From Jiangella asiatica (lineage in GTDB: Bacteria; Actinomycetota; Actinomycetes; Jiangellales; Jiangellaceae), in the NCBI RefSeq assembly GCF_004349065.1, contig NZ_SMKZ01000001.1:1-64000 (forward strand): a DNA stretch of 64,000 nucleotides, given 5' to 3'. The translations under genes were made by a program, and so were the position numbers. This document shows positions 19,512-28,406 of the stretch, in pieces; the stretch's first letter is position 1; every line of letters begins with the position of its first letter. The notes beneath the pieces were generated by a model. The model saw nothing but the letters and a program-made list of their open reading frames with translations. It was not told the DNA's origin and searched no databases.

Positions 19512-19581
19512 AATGATCACGTTCACCACGAAATCTCGTGTCCCACCAGCCTTGCAAACCTCGTGAGGGTCGGGCAGGGCC
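19512..19581. repeat. Family A dispersed palindromic element, decayed copy 3
   Basis: The left arm and first palindrome remain: AATGATCACGTTCACCACG and what follows to 19548 differ from 8837-8873 at about three positions. Beyond that the match fades (CTTGCAA, GTGAGGGTCGGG), and the right outer arm is missing. Confidence 0.7.
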
Positions 19582-19675
19582 TGGTGATGACACGGAGACG
19601 TGACGCTCCCGCGGCGCGGATATACGACGTGACGTAGTAGGGTGTGGGCCGGCCTCGGACACGGGAAAGGTGATC

Positions 19676-20032
19676 ATGGAGCTGGTCTACGACCTCGTGC
19701 TGGTCCTGCACTTCTTCGGACTGGCCAGCCTGATCGGTGGCCTGATGGTGCAGCTGAGCGCCCGGGGTGGGCGAGTGGTGAACCTGGCCATGATGCATGG
19801 CGTGATGACGCAGGTCGTCACCGGCGTGGCCATGGTCGGCCTGGCCGAGGGCGTGTCGTCGCTCGACAAGGACGTCGACAACGCGAAGATCGGCGTGAAA
19901 CTCGCCGTAGCGCTCGTGATCACAGTGCTGTGCTGGATGAATCGGAAGCGTCCCGGCATTTCCGGCGGCATGTTCTTCACGCTGTTCGGACTCTCCGCCG
20001 CGAACGTCTTCGTCGCCGTCCTCTGGAGCTGA
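19676..20032 (+). CDS. Small integral membrane protein
   Basis: A 118-aa membrane protein with about four helices: VLVLHFFGLASLIGGLMV, the VMTQVVTGVAMVGLA segment, VKLAVALVITVLCW and the C-terminal FFTLFGLSAANVFVAVLW. The ATG at 19676 has GGGAAAGG at 5 nt and is preferred to the GTG at 19670. The conserved look (LHFFGLASLIGG, K...LAV near the third helix) suggests a real family of unknown function common in actinobacteria. A TAGGGT box lies about 40 nt upstream. Confidence 0.75.
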   Translation: MELVYDLVLVLHFFGLASLIGGLMVQLSARGGRVVNLAMMHGVMTQVVTGVAMVGLAEGVSSLDKDVDNAKIGVKLAVALVITVLCWMNRKRPGISGGMFFTLFGLSAANVFVAVLWS

Positions 20033-20160
20033 CCACCCCCGGTCTCCAGGTCCGCTCCGACCTGCCGACCGCGGTCGGTTAGGGTGGGCACGCGGCCGCG
20101 CCTGCTCACGCGCCGAACGGCGTGGGGTGTGGCCGCCGCGGTACGGAGCGGGAGGTCCAG

Positions 20161-20583
20161 GTGACGTTCAGCAGGCGTCTGATCAGCGCTATCGCGATCC
20201 TGGGCGTGTCCGGCGCCCTGCTCGCCGGCCTCGCGCGCTCGGCGTCGGCCGCCGAGCACGACGGCGGCTGCGAGGGCCTGGAGCTGTGCTTCTACTTCAA
20301 CTCCGGCGCCGGCGGCGCCGACCACGACTTTCGGTACAAGGTGCCCGACCTCGGTCAGTACACGTTTGTTGCTCCCGGTCAGGGCTCCGGTCTCAGCGTC
20401 AAGAACAATGCCGCCTCAGTCGACAACCGCGACGGCTACTTCACCGCGCGCATCTACTTCAATTCCGGTTATGCTGGCCCGGCTGACGACGTGTCGCCGC
20501 TGACGTGGCGAAATCTCGGCGATACGTACAACGACAATGCATCGTTCAACTGGTGCCACAAGAAGCCCCTGATGTGCGGCTGA
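20161..20583 (+). CDS. Secreted peptidase inhibitor family I36-like protein
   Basis: A 140-aa exported protein. A Sec signal peptide (MTFSRRLISAIAILGVSGAL..., cleavage near ARSASA-AE, residue 30) is followed by a small domain with GLELCFYFNSGAGG and later YTFVAPGQGSGLSVKNNAAS, the pattern of beta-gamma-crystallin-like I36 inhibitors such as SMPI. Four cysteines are placed to form two disulfides. The GTG at 20161 has GGGAGG at 7 nt and gives a proper signal peptide. Its target protease, if any, is unknown. Confidence 0.75.
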   Translation: MTFSRRLISAIAILGVSGALLAGLARSASAAEHDGGCEGLELCFYFNSGAGGADHDFRYKVPDLGQYTFVAPGQGSGLSVKNNAASVDNRDGYFTARIYFNSGYAGPADDVSPLTWRNLGDTYNDNASFNWCHKKPLMCG

Positions 20584-20608
20584 CGGGTGGCATCCGAGAG
20601 GCCACCGC

Positions 20609-21529
20609 ATGACCGCCCGAACCACCGTCCTCATCGTCCTGCCGCTGGCACTGGCCGTCGCCGGCTGCGGGGGCGCACGCAGTGACGATGTCGCCGTCGT
20701 CGCCGACTCCGTCACCGCGGCCAGAAGCGCCGGCCAGGTCGCGGACCGCCAGCCCGCCGAGCTGGTGCTGCCGCTGGACGAGTACGCGTTCTCCGAGGCC
20801 GAGGACGAGGTGCTCGCCGCGGCTGCCGAGGCGGCCGTGCGTGACTGCTTCGAGGCGCGGGGGTTCGACGCGGCCGATGCCGACCCGTTGCCGTTCGGCT
20901 CCGCCGGAGGAGCCGCCGCGGACGCCGTCGACGCTGCCGACGCCGCCGACAAGCACGAGCGCCGATACGCCGTCGCCGACCCCGAGGTGGCCGCCCGCCA
21001 CGGCTACCACCCGCCCGACACCACCGACGTACGCCAGGAGTTCTACGAGTCGCACACCGAGGCCGAGCTCACGGCGCTGGTCGGCACCCAGGACGGTGCC
21101 GACGACGGCTGCCTGCACGAGGCCGACGAGGTGACGGCGGTCGGCAACGAAGCCACCTTGCGCGAGGGCGAGCTGTTGGTGTCCGAGGTCCAGGCCGACG
21201 CCTGGCACGGCGCGATGGCAGACCCCCGGGTCCAGGACGCGTTCGCGGCCTGGTCGGCGTGCATGGCCGCCGCCGGCTACCGGTACGACGCACCCATGGA
21301 GGCCAACGACGACCCGGCCTGGTGGAGCACCGACGTCGCCGGCGCCGACGAGATCGCCACCGCCGTGGCCGATGTCGCCTGCAAGGATTCCACCGGGCTG
21401 ATCGCGGTCTGGTCCGCGGTCGAGGCCGAGTATCAGTCCGAGCTGATCGCGCAGAACCAGGACGGGTTCGACGCCTACCGCGCGCTGCTCGACGACCAGG
21501 TCGCACACGCCCGCGCCGCGGCGCGCTGA
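20609..21529 (+). CDS. Secreted lipoprotein, unknown function
   Basis: A 306-aa protein with a lipoprotein signal: LPLALAVAGC, acylated Cys20. The mature part is very acidic and Ala/Asp-rich, with an Ala-Asp run near residue 105. Scattered cysteines (in VRDCFEARGF, DDGCLHEAD, WSACMAAAGY and VACKDSTG) recall the extracytoplasmic helical proteins common in actinobacteria where C..AAGY motifs pair. It lies 25 bp after the I36-like gene and is probably cotranscribed. I recognise no named family. Confidence 0.7.
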   Translation: MTARTTVLIVLPLALAVAGCGGARSDDVAVVADSVTAARSAGQVADRQPAELVLPLDEYAFSEAEDEVLAAAAEAAVRDCFEARGFDAADADPLPFGSAGGAAADAVDAADAADKHERRYAVADPEVAARHGYHPPDTTDVRQEFYESHTEAELTALVGTQDGADDGCLHEADEVTAVGNEATLREGELLVSEVQADAWHGAMADPRVQDAFAAWSACMAAAGYRYDAPMEANDDPAWWSTDVAGADEIATAVADVACKDSTGLIAVWSAVEAEYQSELIAQNQDGFDAYRALLDDQVAHARAAAR

Positions 21530-21542
21530 GCCGGCCGCCGGC

Positions 21543-22232
21543 TCACCGCCGCGACCTGCGTACCCAGGGCAACGTGATCAGTGCCCACACGCCGGCGAGG
21601 AGCACCGTCTCGACGACGACGTACCAGGGCCACGGGCCGAACAGATCCAGGACGGACGCCGAGTCCGGTTTGGCGTTGAGGAAGCCGTAGTTGGTGTCGG
21701 CTGCGGCGTTGAACGCGAACACCGTCACCGCCCACAGCGCCGTCGCCGCGACGGCCACCCGGTACGAGCCCCAGTCCGGGGTGAGGCCGAGACCCCAGGT
21801 CAGGAAGACCGCCGTCACGACCGTCAGGCCGTGCATCGACCAGTAGAGGATGAAGCCCGGCTCCGGGAAGTCCGCGGCCAGGTCGGGCGTGAGGATCGGC
21901 TGGACGCTGAGCGTGAGACCCCAGTAGTAGGTCAGCGCGACCGACCAGCGGTGATGGGTGACCAGTGCGTGGACGGACGCGAGCCAGGCCAGGTCGCACA
22001 GCTGGATGGGCAGGGACAGATCCAGCGCGAAGCGGCCGGGCAGGTTGAAGTAGATCTGAAGCGGCAGCGTGAGCGCCAGGAAGCCGGCGGCGAAGGCCCG
22101 GCTGAGCCGCTCCGCCCCGGGCGTGCCGCGCAGGGTCCTCCCCCGGACCACCAGCCAGGCCGCGAGCGCGACGAGAGCCGCCAGCACCACCTGGTGGGAG
22201 GTGCCGTACGACGAGAACCTCGCGATCCGCAT
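21543..22232 (-). CDS. TIGR02206-family (YwaF-like) integral membrane protein
   Basis: A 229-aa protein with six or seven helices. The segments LPIQLCDLAWLASVHALVTH, YYWGLTLSVQPILTPDL and YWSMHGLTVVTAVFLTWG match the TIGR02206/YwaF membrane family, whose role is unknown. The ATG at 22232 has GGGAG at 6 nt. It is convergent with the lipoprotein gene (14 bp between stops) and divergent from the helicase gene. Confidence 0.82.
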   Translation of the reverse strand: MRIARFSSYGTSHQVVLAALVALAAWLVVRGRTLRGTPGAERLSRAFAAGFLALTLPLQIYFNLPGRFALDLSLPIQLCDLAWLASVHALVTHHRWSVALTYYWGLTLSVQPILTPDLAADFPEPGFILYWSMHGLTVVTAVFLTWGLGLTPDWGSYRVAVAATALWAVTVFAFNAAADTNYGFLNAKPDSASVLDLFGPWPWYVVVETVLLAGVWALITLPWVRRSRR

Positions 22233-22419
22233 CACCGCTCCCGACAGGGACCTTTCCCGCTTCGCCCGGCCGGCATGCCCCGGGTGACGACCGCATCGCC
22301 GGGCCCCGGGCGGAACGGCGGCGTTCGTATGCGTGTTCGGACGGACTCTGTCGGCGGACGGGCATAGGCTGGGTGCGCCAGCGCCGAACGACCAGGAAGG
22401 CGAGTGTGACAGGCCGGCA

Positions 22420-24732
22420 ATGAGCGCCCTCTTCGACCACCTCACCCTGACGACGGCCGACGCGCCGGAGAAGCCGGTCAAACGGCGGTCTCGGGATCCC
22501 GAGGCGCTCCTCGACGGGCTCAACGGTCCGCAGCGCGAGGCTGTCACGCATGCCGGCGCGCCGCTGCTCATCGTCGCCGGCGCGGGGTCGGGCAAGACGC
22601 GCGTGCTCACCCGGCGCATCGCCTATCTGTTGGGGGAGCGCAACGCCCACCCCGGCTCCATCCTGGCCATCACGTTCACCAACAAGGCCGCCGGTGAGAT
22701 GAAGGAGCGCGTCACCGATCTCGTCGGCAAGCGCGCGGCCATCATGTGGGTCTCCACGTTCCACTCCGCCTGCGTGCGCATCCTCCGGCGCGAGGCCAAG
22801 CACTTCGGCTACACGTCGTCGTTCTCCATCTACGACCAAGCCGACTCGCAGCGGCTCATGACGCTGGTCTGCCGCGAGCTCGACCTCGACCCTCGCCGGT
22901 ACCCGCCGCGCCAGTTCACCTACGAGGTCAGCAGCTTCAAGAACGAGCTGATCGACTACGAGACCGCGCTGGCCAAGGCCGACAGCCACCACCAGCGCAT
23001 GGTCGCCGAGGCGTACGAGCTGTACCAGCGCCGGCTCACCGAGGCCAACGCGTTCGACTTCGACGACCTCATCATGACGACGGTGCACCTGCTGCAAGCG
23101 TTTCCCGAGGTCGCCGAGAACTATCGGCGCCGGTTCCGCCACGTCCTCGTCGACGAGTACCAGGACACCAACCACGCTCAGTACGTGCTGGTGCGCGAGC
23201 TGGTCGGCACCGGTGTCCAGGCCGACGGCGACGCGCCCGCCGTCCCGCCGGCCGAACTGTGCGTCGTCGGCGACGCCGACCAGTCCATCTACGCCTTCCG
23301 CGGCGCCACCATCCGCAACATCCTGCAGTTCGAGTCCGACTTCCCCGACACCCGGGTCATCCTGCTGGAGCAGAACTACCGCTCCACGCAGACCATCCTG
23401 TCCGCTGCCAACTCCGTCATCGCCCGCAACTCCGGCCGCAAGCCGAAGCGGTTGTGGAGCGAGAGCGGCGACGGCGCCAAGATCGTCGGGTACGTGGCTG
23501 ACGACGAGCACGCCGAGGCACAGTTCGTCGCCGACGAGATCGACCGGCTCGGCGACGAGGGCCTGGCCAAGGCCGGCGACATCGCGGTGTTCTACCGCAC
23601 CAACGCGCAGTCCCGGGTGCTGGAGGAGATCTTCGTCCGGGTCGGCCTGCCGTACCGGGTCGTCGGCGGCACCCGGTTCTACGAGCGGCGCGAGATCCGC
23701 GACGCGCTGGCATACCTGCGCTTCCTGGCCAACCCCGAGGACACCGTGTCGCTGCGGCGCATCCTCAACGTCCCCAAGCGCGGCATCGGCGACCGCGCCG
23801 AGGCCATGGTCGAGGCGTTGGCGCAGCGCGACGGCACCACGTTCTGGCAGGCGCTGCGCCACGCCGCCGACGCGCCCGGCATCGCCACCCGGTCGGTGCG
23901 CGCCATCGAGGGCTTCCTCGAGCTCACCGACGAGCTGCGGGCCCTGGCCGACGACGGCGTCGGCCCGGCCGCCGTGCTGGAGGCGACCCTCGACCGCACC
24001 GGGTACTCGGTGGAGCTGTCCGAGTCCGACGACCCCCAGGACGAGACCCGCCTGGACAACCTGCGCGAGCTGGTCGCCGTCGCCGGCGAGTACGAGGCGA
24101 GTGAGGACTCCGACGGCTCGCTGACCGGGTTCCTCGAGCAGGTCAGCCTGGTCGCCGACGCCGACGAGATCCCCGAGGGCGACGACCACGAGGGCGTCGT
24201 CACGCTGATGACGCTGCACACGGCGAAGGGCCTGGAGTTCCCGGTGGTGTTCCTGACCGGGATGGAGGACGGCGTCTTCCCGCACCAGCGCTCGCTGGGC
24301 GGCAACGCGCAGGAGCTGGAGGAGGAACGCCGGCTGGCCTACGTCGGCATCACCCGGGCGCGCGAGCGGCTCTACCTGTCCCGGGCCCTGCTGCGCAGCG
24401 CGTGGGGGTCACCGGCGCACAACCCCGCGTCCCGGTTCCTCGCAGAGGTCCCGGACGAGCTGATCGACTGGCGGCGCACCGAGGCCGACCAGGTGAAATG
24501 GACCACGCCCCCGCCGCTGCGCCGGCAACCGGTCAGTGGTCGCGGCGGTGGCGGCCGCACCCGGCCGATCCCGGTGCTGTCCGCCGGCGACCGGGTGACC
24601 CACGATGCGTTCGGCCTGGGCACCGTTGTCGCAACCTCCGGCTCCGGCGAGCACGCCCAGGCCACGGTCGACTTCGGCGAGACCGGCTTGAAGACCCTGC
24701 TCCTGCGCTACGCCCCGGTCGAGAAGCTCTGA
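22420..24732 (+). CDS. pcrA: ATP-dependent DNA helicase, UvrD/PcrA
   Basis: A superfamily 1A 3'-5' helicase of 770 aa for nucleotide-excision and mismatch-type repair and for clearing recombination intermediates. Motifs in order: Q-motif LNGPQREAV, Walker A VAGAGSGKT, motif Ia AITFTNKAAGEM, motif II VDEYQDTN, motif III VGDADQSIYAFRGA, motif IV LEQNYRST, motif V TLHTAKGLEFPVVF, motif VI EERRLAYVGITRA. The C-terminal tail (about 715-770; GDRVTHDAFGLGTVV) is the Tudor-like RNA polymerase-binding fold of PcrA. The ATG at 22420 has only a distant AGGAAGG; a TAGGCT box lies about 50 nt upstream. It is convergent with sdhB. Confidence 0.95.
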   Translation: MSALFDHLTLTTADAPEKPVKRRSRDPEALLDGLNGPQREAVTHAGAPLLIVAGAGSGKTRVLTRRIAYLLGERNAHPGSILAITFTNKAAGEMKERVTDLVGKRAAIMWVSTFHSACVRILRREAKHFGYTSSFSIYDQADSQRLMTLVCRELDLDPRRYPPRQFTYEVSSFKNELIDYETALAKADSHHQRMVAEAYELYQRRLTEANAFDFDDLIMTTVHLLQAFPEVAENYRRRFRHVLVDEYQDTNHAQYVLVRELVGTGVQADGDAPAVPPAELCVVGDADQSIYAFRGATIRNILQFESDFPDTRVILLEQNYRSTQTILSAANSVIARNSGRKPKRLWSESGDGAKIVGYVADDEHAEAQFVADEIDRLGDEGLAKAGDIAVFYRTNAQSRVLEEIFVRVGLPYRVVGGTRFYERREIRDALAYLRFLANPEDTVSLRRILNVPKRGIGDRAEAMVEALAQRDGTTFWQALRHAADAPGIATRSVRAIEGFLELTDELRALADDGVGPAAVLEATLDRTGYSVELSESDDPQDETRLDNLRELVAVAGEYEASEDSDGSLTGFLEQVSLVADADEIPEGDDHEGVVTLMTLHTAKGLEFPVVFLTGMEDGVFPHQRSLGGNAQELEEERRLAYVGITRARERLYLSRALLRSAWGSPAHNPASRFLAEVPDELIDWRRTEADQVKWTTPPPLRRQPVSGRGGGGRTRPIPVLSAGDRVTHDAFGLGTVVATSGSGEHAQATVDFGETGLKTLLLRYAPVEKL

Positions 24733-24765
24733 GCCGCGTCGAGGGATCGTGGTCGGGGCGAGAGA

Positions 24766-25518
24766 TCAGACGCGGCGGAAGAGGAGGGCGCGCTTGACCT
24801 CCTGGATCGCCTTGGTGACTTCGATCCCTCGTGGACACGCATCTGTGCAGTTGAACGTGGTGCGGCAGCGCCACACGCCGTCGCGGTCGTTGAGGATCTC
24901 CAGCCGCTGCTCGGCGCCCTCGTCGCGGGAGTCGAAGATGAACCGGTGCGCTCCGACGATTGCCTGTGGACCGAAATACTGCCCATCTGTCCAGTAGATC
25001 GGACAGGAGGAGGTGCAGGCCGCGCACATGATGCACTTGGTGGTGTCGTCGTAGCGGGCGCGCTCCTCCGGCGACTGGCGGCGCTCGCGGGTCGGCTCGT
25101 TCCCGCTGGTGATGAGGAACGGCATGATCGACTTGTAGGCCTCGAAGAACGGGTCCATGTCGACCACGAGGTCCTTCAGCACCGTCATGCCCTTGATCGG
25201 CTCGACGGTGATGGGCTTGTCCAGCGGCAGGTCCTTGAGCAGCGTCTTGCAGGCCAGCCGGTTACGGCCGTTGATGCGCATCGCGTCGGAGCCGCAGATG
25301 CCGTGCGCGCAGGAGCGGCGGAACGTCAGCGAGCCGTCGATCTCCCACTTGATCTTGTGCAGGGCGTCCAGCACGCGATCGGTGCCGTGCATGGTGACCG
25401 TGTGGTCCTCCCAGCGCGGCTCGGTGTCCGACTCCGGGTTGAAGCGGCGCAGCCGCACGGTGACCTGGAACGACGGCACGACGCTGGAGGCGGCCGGCGC
25501 TTCGGCAACAGCAGTCAT
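24766..25518 (-). CDS. sdhB: Succinate dehydrogenase iron-sulfur subunit
   Basis: Carries electrons from FAD to quinone in complex II. It is 250 aa and holds all three cluster motifs: the [2Fe-2S] ligands in SCAHGICGSDAM with a later NRLAC, the [4Fe-4S] set CIMCAACTSSCP, and the [3Fe-4S] set in CRTTFNCTDACPRGI. Its ATG overlaps the sdhA stop by one base (TGATG), so it is translationally coupled. It ends the sdhCDAB operon and is convergent with pcrA; CCGCGTC/GACGCGG arms flank the 33-bp gap but form only a weak terminator candidate. Confidence 0.96.
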   Translation of the reverse strand: MTAVAEAPAASSVVPSFQVTVRLRRFNPESDTEPRWEDHTVTMHGTDRVLDALHKIKWEIDGSLTFRRSCAHGICGSDAMRINGRNRLACKTLLKDLPLDKPITVEPIKGMTVLKDLVVDMDPFFEAYKSIMPFLITSGNEPTRERRQSPEERARYDDTTKCIMCAACTSSCPIYWTDGQYFGPQAIVGAHRFIFDSRDEGAEQRLEILNDRDGVWRCRTTFNCTDACPRGIEVTKAIQEVKRALLFRRV

Positions 25519-27257
25519 CAGAACGTGCGCTCCATCGGCTGGTATCGGGTGACGACGACGGGTTTGAAGTCCAGCCGCACGCCCTCGCCGGTGCGGTACG
25601 CCATGGTGTGGCGCATGTAGTTGACGTCGTCACGGTTCTGGTAGTCCTCGCGGAAGTGGCCGCCGCGCGACTCCTTGCGCTCCATGGCGCCGACGACGAT
25701 GACCTCCGCGAGGTCGAGCAGGAAGCCGAGCTCCACCGCCTCGAGCAGGTCGGTGTTGAATCGCCGGCCCTTGTCCTGGACGGCGATGTTCTGGTACCGA
25801 GCCTTCAGCGCTTGGATGTCGGACAGCGCCTGCTTCAGGGTCGCCTCGGACCGGAACACCTGGGCATTCGCGTCCATGGTCTCCTGCAGCTCGCGCCGGA
25901 TCACGGCGACCCGCTCGCCGTCGGAACGGTCGCGGATGCCCTCCAGCTGCGCGACCGTCTCGTCGGCCGGCGACGACGGCAGCTCCACCCAGGGTGCCCG
26001 GGACGCGAACGCGGCCGCGGCCAGGCCGGCCCGCCGGCCGAACACGTTGATGTCCAGCAGCGAGTTGGTGCCCAGTCGGTTGGCGCCGTGGACGCTGACA
26101 CAGGCGACCTCGCCGGCCGCGTACAGCCCGGGCAGCACCTGCGAGTTGTCGGCCAGCACCTCCGCGTCCACCGTCGTCGGCATGCCGCCCATCGCGTAGT
26201 GCGCGGTCGGGAAGACCGGGACCGGCTCGGTGTACGGCTCGACGCCGAGGTAGGTGCGGGCGAACTCGGTGATGTCGGGGAGCTTGGCGTCGATATGCGC
26301 CGGCTCCAGGTGGGTGAGGTCGAGCAGCACGTAGTCCTTGTCGGGGCCGCAGCCGCGGCCCTCGCGCACCTCGTTGGCCATCGCCCGGGCGACGACGTCG
26401 CGGGGCGCCAGGTCCTTCAGCGTCGGGGCGTAGCGCTCCATGAACCGCTCGCCCTCGCTGTTGCGCAGGATCGCGCCCTCGCCGCGGGCCGCCTCCGACA
26501 GCAGGATGCCGAGGCCCGCCAGGCCCGTCGGGTGGAACTGGAAGAACTCCATGTCCTCCAACGGCAGCCCACGCCGGAACGCGATTGCCATGCCGTCGCC
26601 GGTCAGCGTGTGCGCGTTGGAGGTGGTCTTGTAGACCTTGCCGGCACCACCGGTGGCGAACACGACCGCCTTGGCTTGGAAGACGTGGATCTCGCCGGTG
26701 GCCAGCTCGTACGCCACGACGCCGGCGGTGCGCCGGACGCCGTCGACCTCGGTGAACAGCAGGTCGAGCACGTAGAACTCGTTGTAGAACTCCACCCCGT
26801 GCTTGATGCACTGCTGGTAGAGCGTCTGCAGGATCATGTGGCCGGTGCGGTCAGCGGCGTAGCAGGACCGGCGGACGGCGGCCTCGCCGTGCTTGCGGGT
26901 GTGCCCGCCGAACCGGCGCTGGTCGATGAGTCCGTCGGGCGTGCGGTTGAACGGCAGCCCCATCTTCTCCAGGTCCAGGACGGCGTCGATGGCCTCCTTC
27001 GCCATCACCTCCGCGGCGTCCTGGTCGACCAGGAAGTCACCGCCCTTGACGGTGTCGAAGGTGTGCCACTCCCAGTTGTCCTCCTCGACGTTGGCCAGCG
27101 CGGCGCACATGCCGCCCTGTGCCGCGCCGGTGTGGGAGCGGGTCGGGTAGAGCTTGGTCAGCACGGCGGTGCGTACCCGCTGGCCGGATTCGAGGGCCGC
27201 GCGCATCCCTGCCCCGCCGGCGCCCACGATCACCACGTCGTACTTGTGGGTCTGCAT
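25518..27257 (-). CDS. sdhA: Succinate dehydrogenase flavoprotein subunit
   Basis: Oxidises succinate to fumarate. It is 579 aa. The FAD-binding start is YDVVIVGAGGAGMRAA; the histidine for covalent flavin attachment is in TRSHTGAAQGGM; the substrate region includes HPTGL and the HGANRLGTNSLLD helix with its catalytic Arg environment; the C-terminal domain is present to the usual end. The ATG at 27257 is chosen over the one seven codons earlier because AAAGG precedes it and the protein then starts MQTHKYDVVIVG like its homologues. It is part of the sdhCDAB operon, membrane-bound through SdhC and SdhD. Confidence 0.97.
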   Translation of the reverse strand: MQTHKYDVVIVGAGGAGMRAALESGQRVRTAVLTKLYPTRSHTGAAQGGMCAALANVEEDNWEWHTFDTVKGGDFLVDQDAAEVMAKEAIDAVLDLEKMGLPFNRTPDGLIDQRRFGGHTRKHGEAAVRRSCYAADRTGHMILQTLYQQCIKHGVEFYNEFYVLDLLFTEVDGVRRTAGVVAYELATGEIHVFQAKAVVFATGGAGKVYKTTSNAHTLTGDGMAIAFRRGLPLEDMEFFQFHPTGLAGLGILLSEAARGEGAILRNSEGERFMERYAPTLKDLAPRDVVARAMANEVREGRGCGPDKDYVLLDLTHLEPAHIDAKLPDITEFARTYLGVEPYTEPVPVFPTAHYAMGGMPTTVDAEVLADNSQVLPGLYAAGEVACVSVHGANRLGTNSLLDINVFGRRAGLAAAAFASRAPWVELPSSPADETVAQLEGIRDRSDGERVAVIRRELQETMDANAQVFRSEATLKQALSDIQALKARYQNIAVQDKGRRFNTDLLEAVELGFLLDLAEVIVVGAMERKESRGGHFREDYQNRDDVNYMRHTMAYRTGEGVRLDFKPVVVTRYQPMERTF

Positions 27258-27280
27258 GAAAGTGCCTTTCCGAAACACCG

Positions 27281-27733
27281 CTAGGGGGCCTGGCAGAACG
27301 ACGGCAGCAGGTCAGCGGCCGCGTCCGGCGGGCAGGGGTCGAACGTGAAGATGACGAGCGTGCCGAGGACGACGGTGATGGTGGTCGCCGTGTAGAGGCC
27401 GACCTTGAGCCACATGCGCAGCTGGTCGCGCTCGGCGTAGTCGTTGATGACCGTGCGCAGCCCGTTGGTGCCGTGGATCATCGCCAGCCACAGCATCATC
27501 AGGTCCCAGACCTGCCACAACGGGTCGGCCCACTTGCCGGCCACGAACGCGAAGTCGAGCGCGTTGATGCCGTCACCGGTCATGAGGTTCACGAACAGAT
27601 GCGTGAAGACCAGGATGAGCAGCAGCATGCCCGAGGCGCGCATGAACAGCCAGGAGTACAGCTCGGTGTTGGTGCGGCCGCGCAGCCGGCGGGGCGACCG
27701 CGGCGCGGGGATGTTGGGAGCGACCGTCGTCAT
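27281..27733 (-). CDS. sdhD: Succinate dehydrogenase membrane anchor subunit
   Basis: One of two heme- and quinone-binding anchors of complex II. It is 150 aa with three helices: SGMLLLILVFTHLFVNLM, the LMMLWLAMIHGTNGLRTVI segment and LYTATTITVVLGTLVIFTF. The MIHGTNGLR motif in helix 2 holds the conserved heme-ligand-type histidine. It is separated by 3 bp from sdhC upstream and by 23 bp from sdhA downstream. Confidence 0.93.
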   Translation of the reverse strand: MTTVAPNIPAPRSPRRLRGRTNTELYSWLFMRASGMLLLILVFTHLFVNLMTGDGINALDFAFVAGKWADPLWQVWDLMMLWLAMIHGTNGLRTVINDYAERDQLRMWLKVGLYTATTITVVLGTLVIFTFDPCPPDAAADLLPSFCQAP

Positions 27734-27736
27734 CGC

Positions 27737-28114
27737 TCAGCCTCCGAACACGTGCGAGAGATGACGGATGACGAACGGCACCATCAGCACCACCCAGAGC
27801 ACGCCGACGGCGACGAACATGTGCCGTTGGTAGCGCGGGCCCTTGGACCAGAAGTCGACGAGCACGATGCGCAGGCCGTTGAACGCGTGGAACACCACCG
27901 CGCCGACCAGGCCGACCTCCATGAGCCCGACGATCGGGTTCTTGTAGGTGGCGATGACCTCGTTGTACGCCTCCGGCGACACCCGCACCAGGGCGGTGTC
28001 GAGGATGTGCGCGAAGAGGAAGAAGAAGATGCCCACTCCGGTGACCCGGTGGGCCACCCATGACCACATGCCTTCGCGGCCGCGGTAGAGCGTGCCTGCT
28101 GGTGCCTTGGGCAC
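27737..28114 (-). CDS. sdhC: Succinate dehydrogenase cytochrome b556 subunit
   Basis: The first gene of the operon, 125 aa, with three helices. SWVAHRVTGVGIFFFLFAHI carries the SdhC signature (HRxTG) and the heme-ligand-type His of the FAHI segment; VVFHAFNGLRIV is the second conserved His region. It starts with GTG at 28114, with GGAAGG at about 8 nt. The promoter must lie in the 292-bp spacer shared with the divergent sigma-factor gene. Confidence 0.94.
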   Translation of the reverse strand: MPKAPAGTLYRGREGMWSWVAHRVTGVGIFFFLFAHILDTALVRVSPEAYNEVIATYKNPIVGLMEVGLVGAVVFHAFNGLRIVLVDFWSKGPRYQRHMFVAVGVLWVVLMVPFVIRHLSHVFGG

Positions 28115-28406
28115 GGACTGATGCCTTCCGATGTGACGGCGGGAGCCGGCGCATCCTGGCTCCGGCCGACGCCAATCGTAGCTTCGCCGATGGCTCCGCT
28201 TCCGTGGCCAATCTCACGTCTGGCCTGCTCAGAGGCCTGTTCTAGCAGTGAGATCTCTCACTGAGGGTGGCCTAACTCGCCGGAGATCCTACGCCGCGGG
28301 CACGTCCAGTCGCCGTCGCGCCGGCCGATGCGTGCAATGCTCGTGTCATCGGATTCGTCCTGGTTCGTAGAGGATGGATCGGTGGCCCGGCGACAGGGGA
28401 AGCAGG
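28115..28406. other. Divergent spacer between sdhC and the sigma-factor gene
   Basis: It holds promoters for both directions. The only striking structure is the inverted repeat at 28246-28263. No small gene is seen. Confidence 0.5.
28246..28263. promoter_or_regulatory. Inverted repeat, candidate operator
   Basis: CAGTGAGATCTCTCACTG: 8-bp arms around a 2-nt spacer, about 130 bp upstream of sdhC and 145 bp upstream of the sigma-factor gene. The regulator is unknown. Confidence 0.5.

Noticed and set aside
21475-24285. Long minus-strand frame opposite pcrA
   Set aside because: pcrA on the plus strand has all helicase motifs; the opposite frame is low-complexity and lacks any fold signature.
24734-24775. 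Terminator between pcrA and sdhB
   Set aside because: CCGCGTC/GACGCGG arms exist, but the right arm lies inside the sdhB coding end and the 28-nt loop is large; the evidence is too weak.
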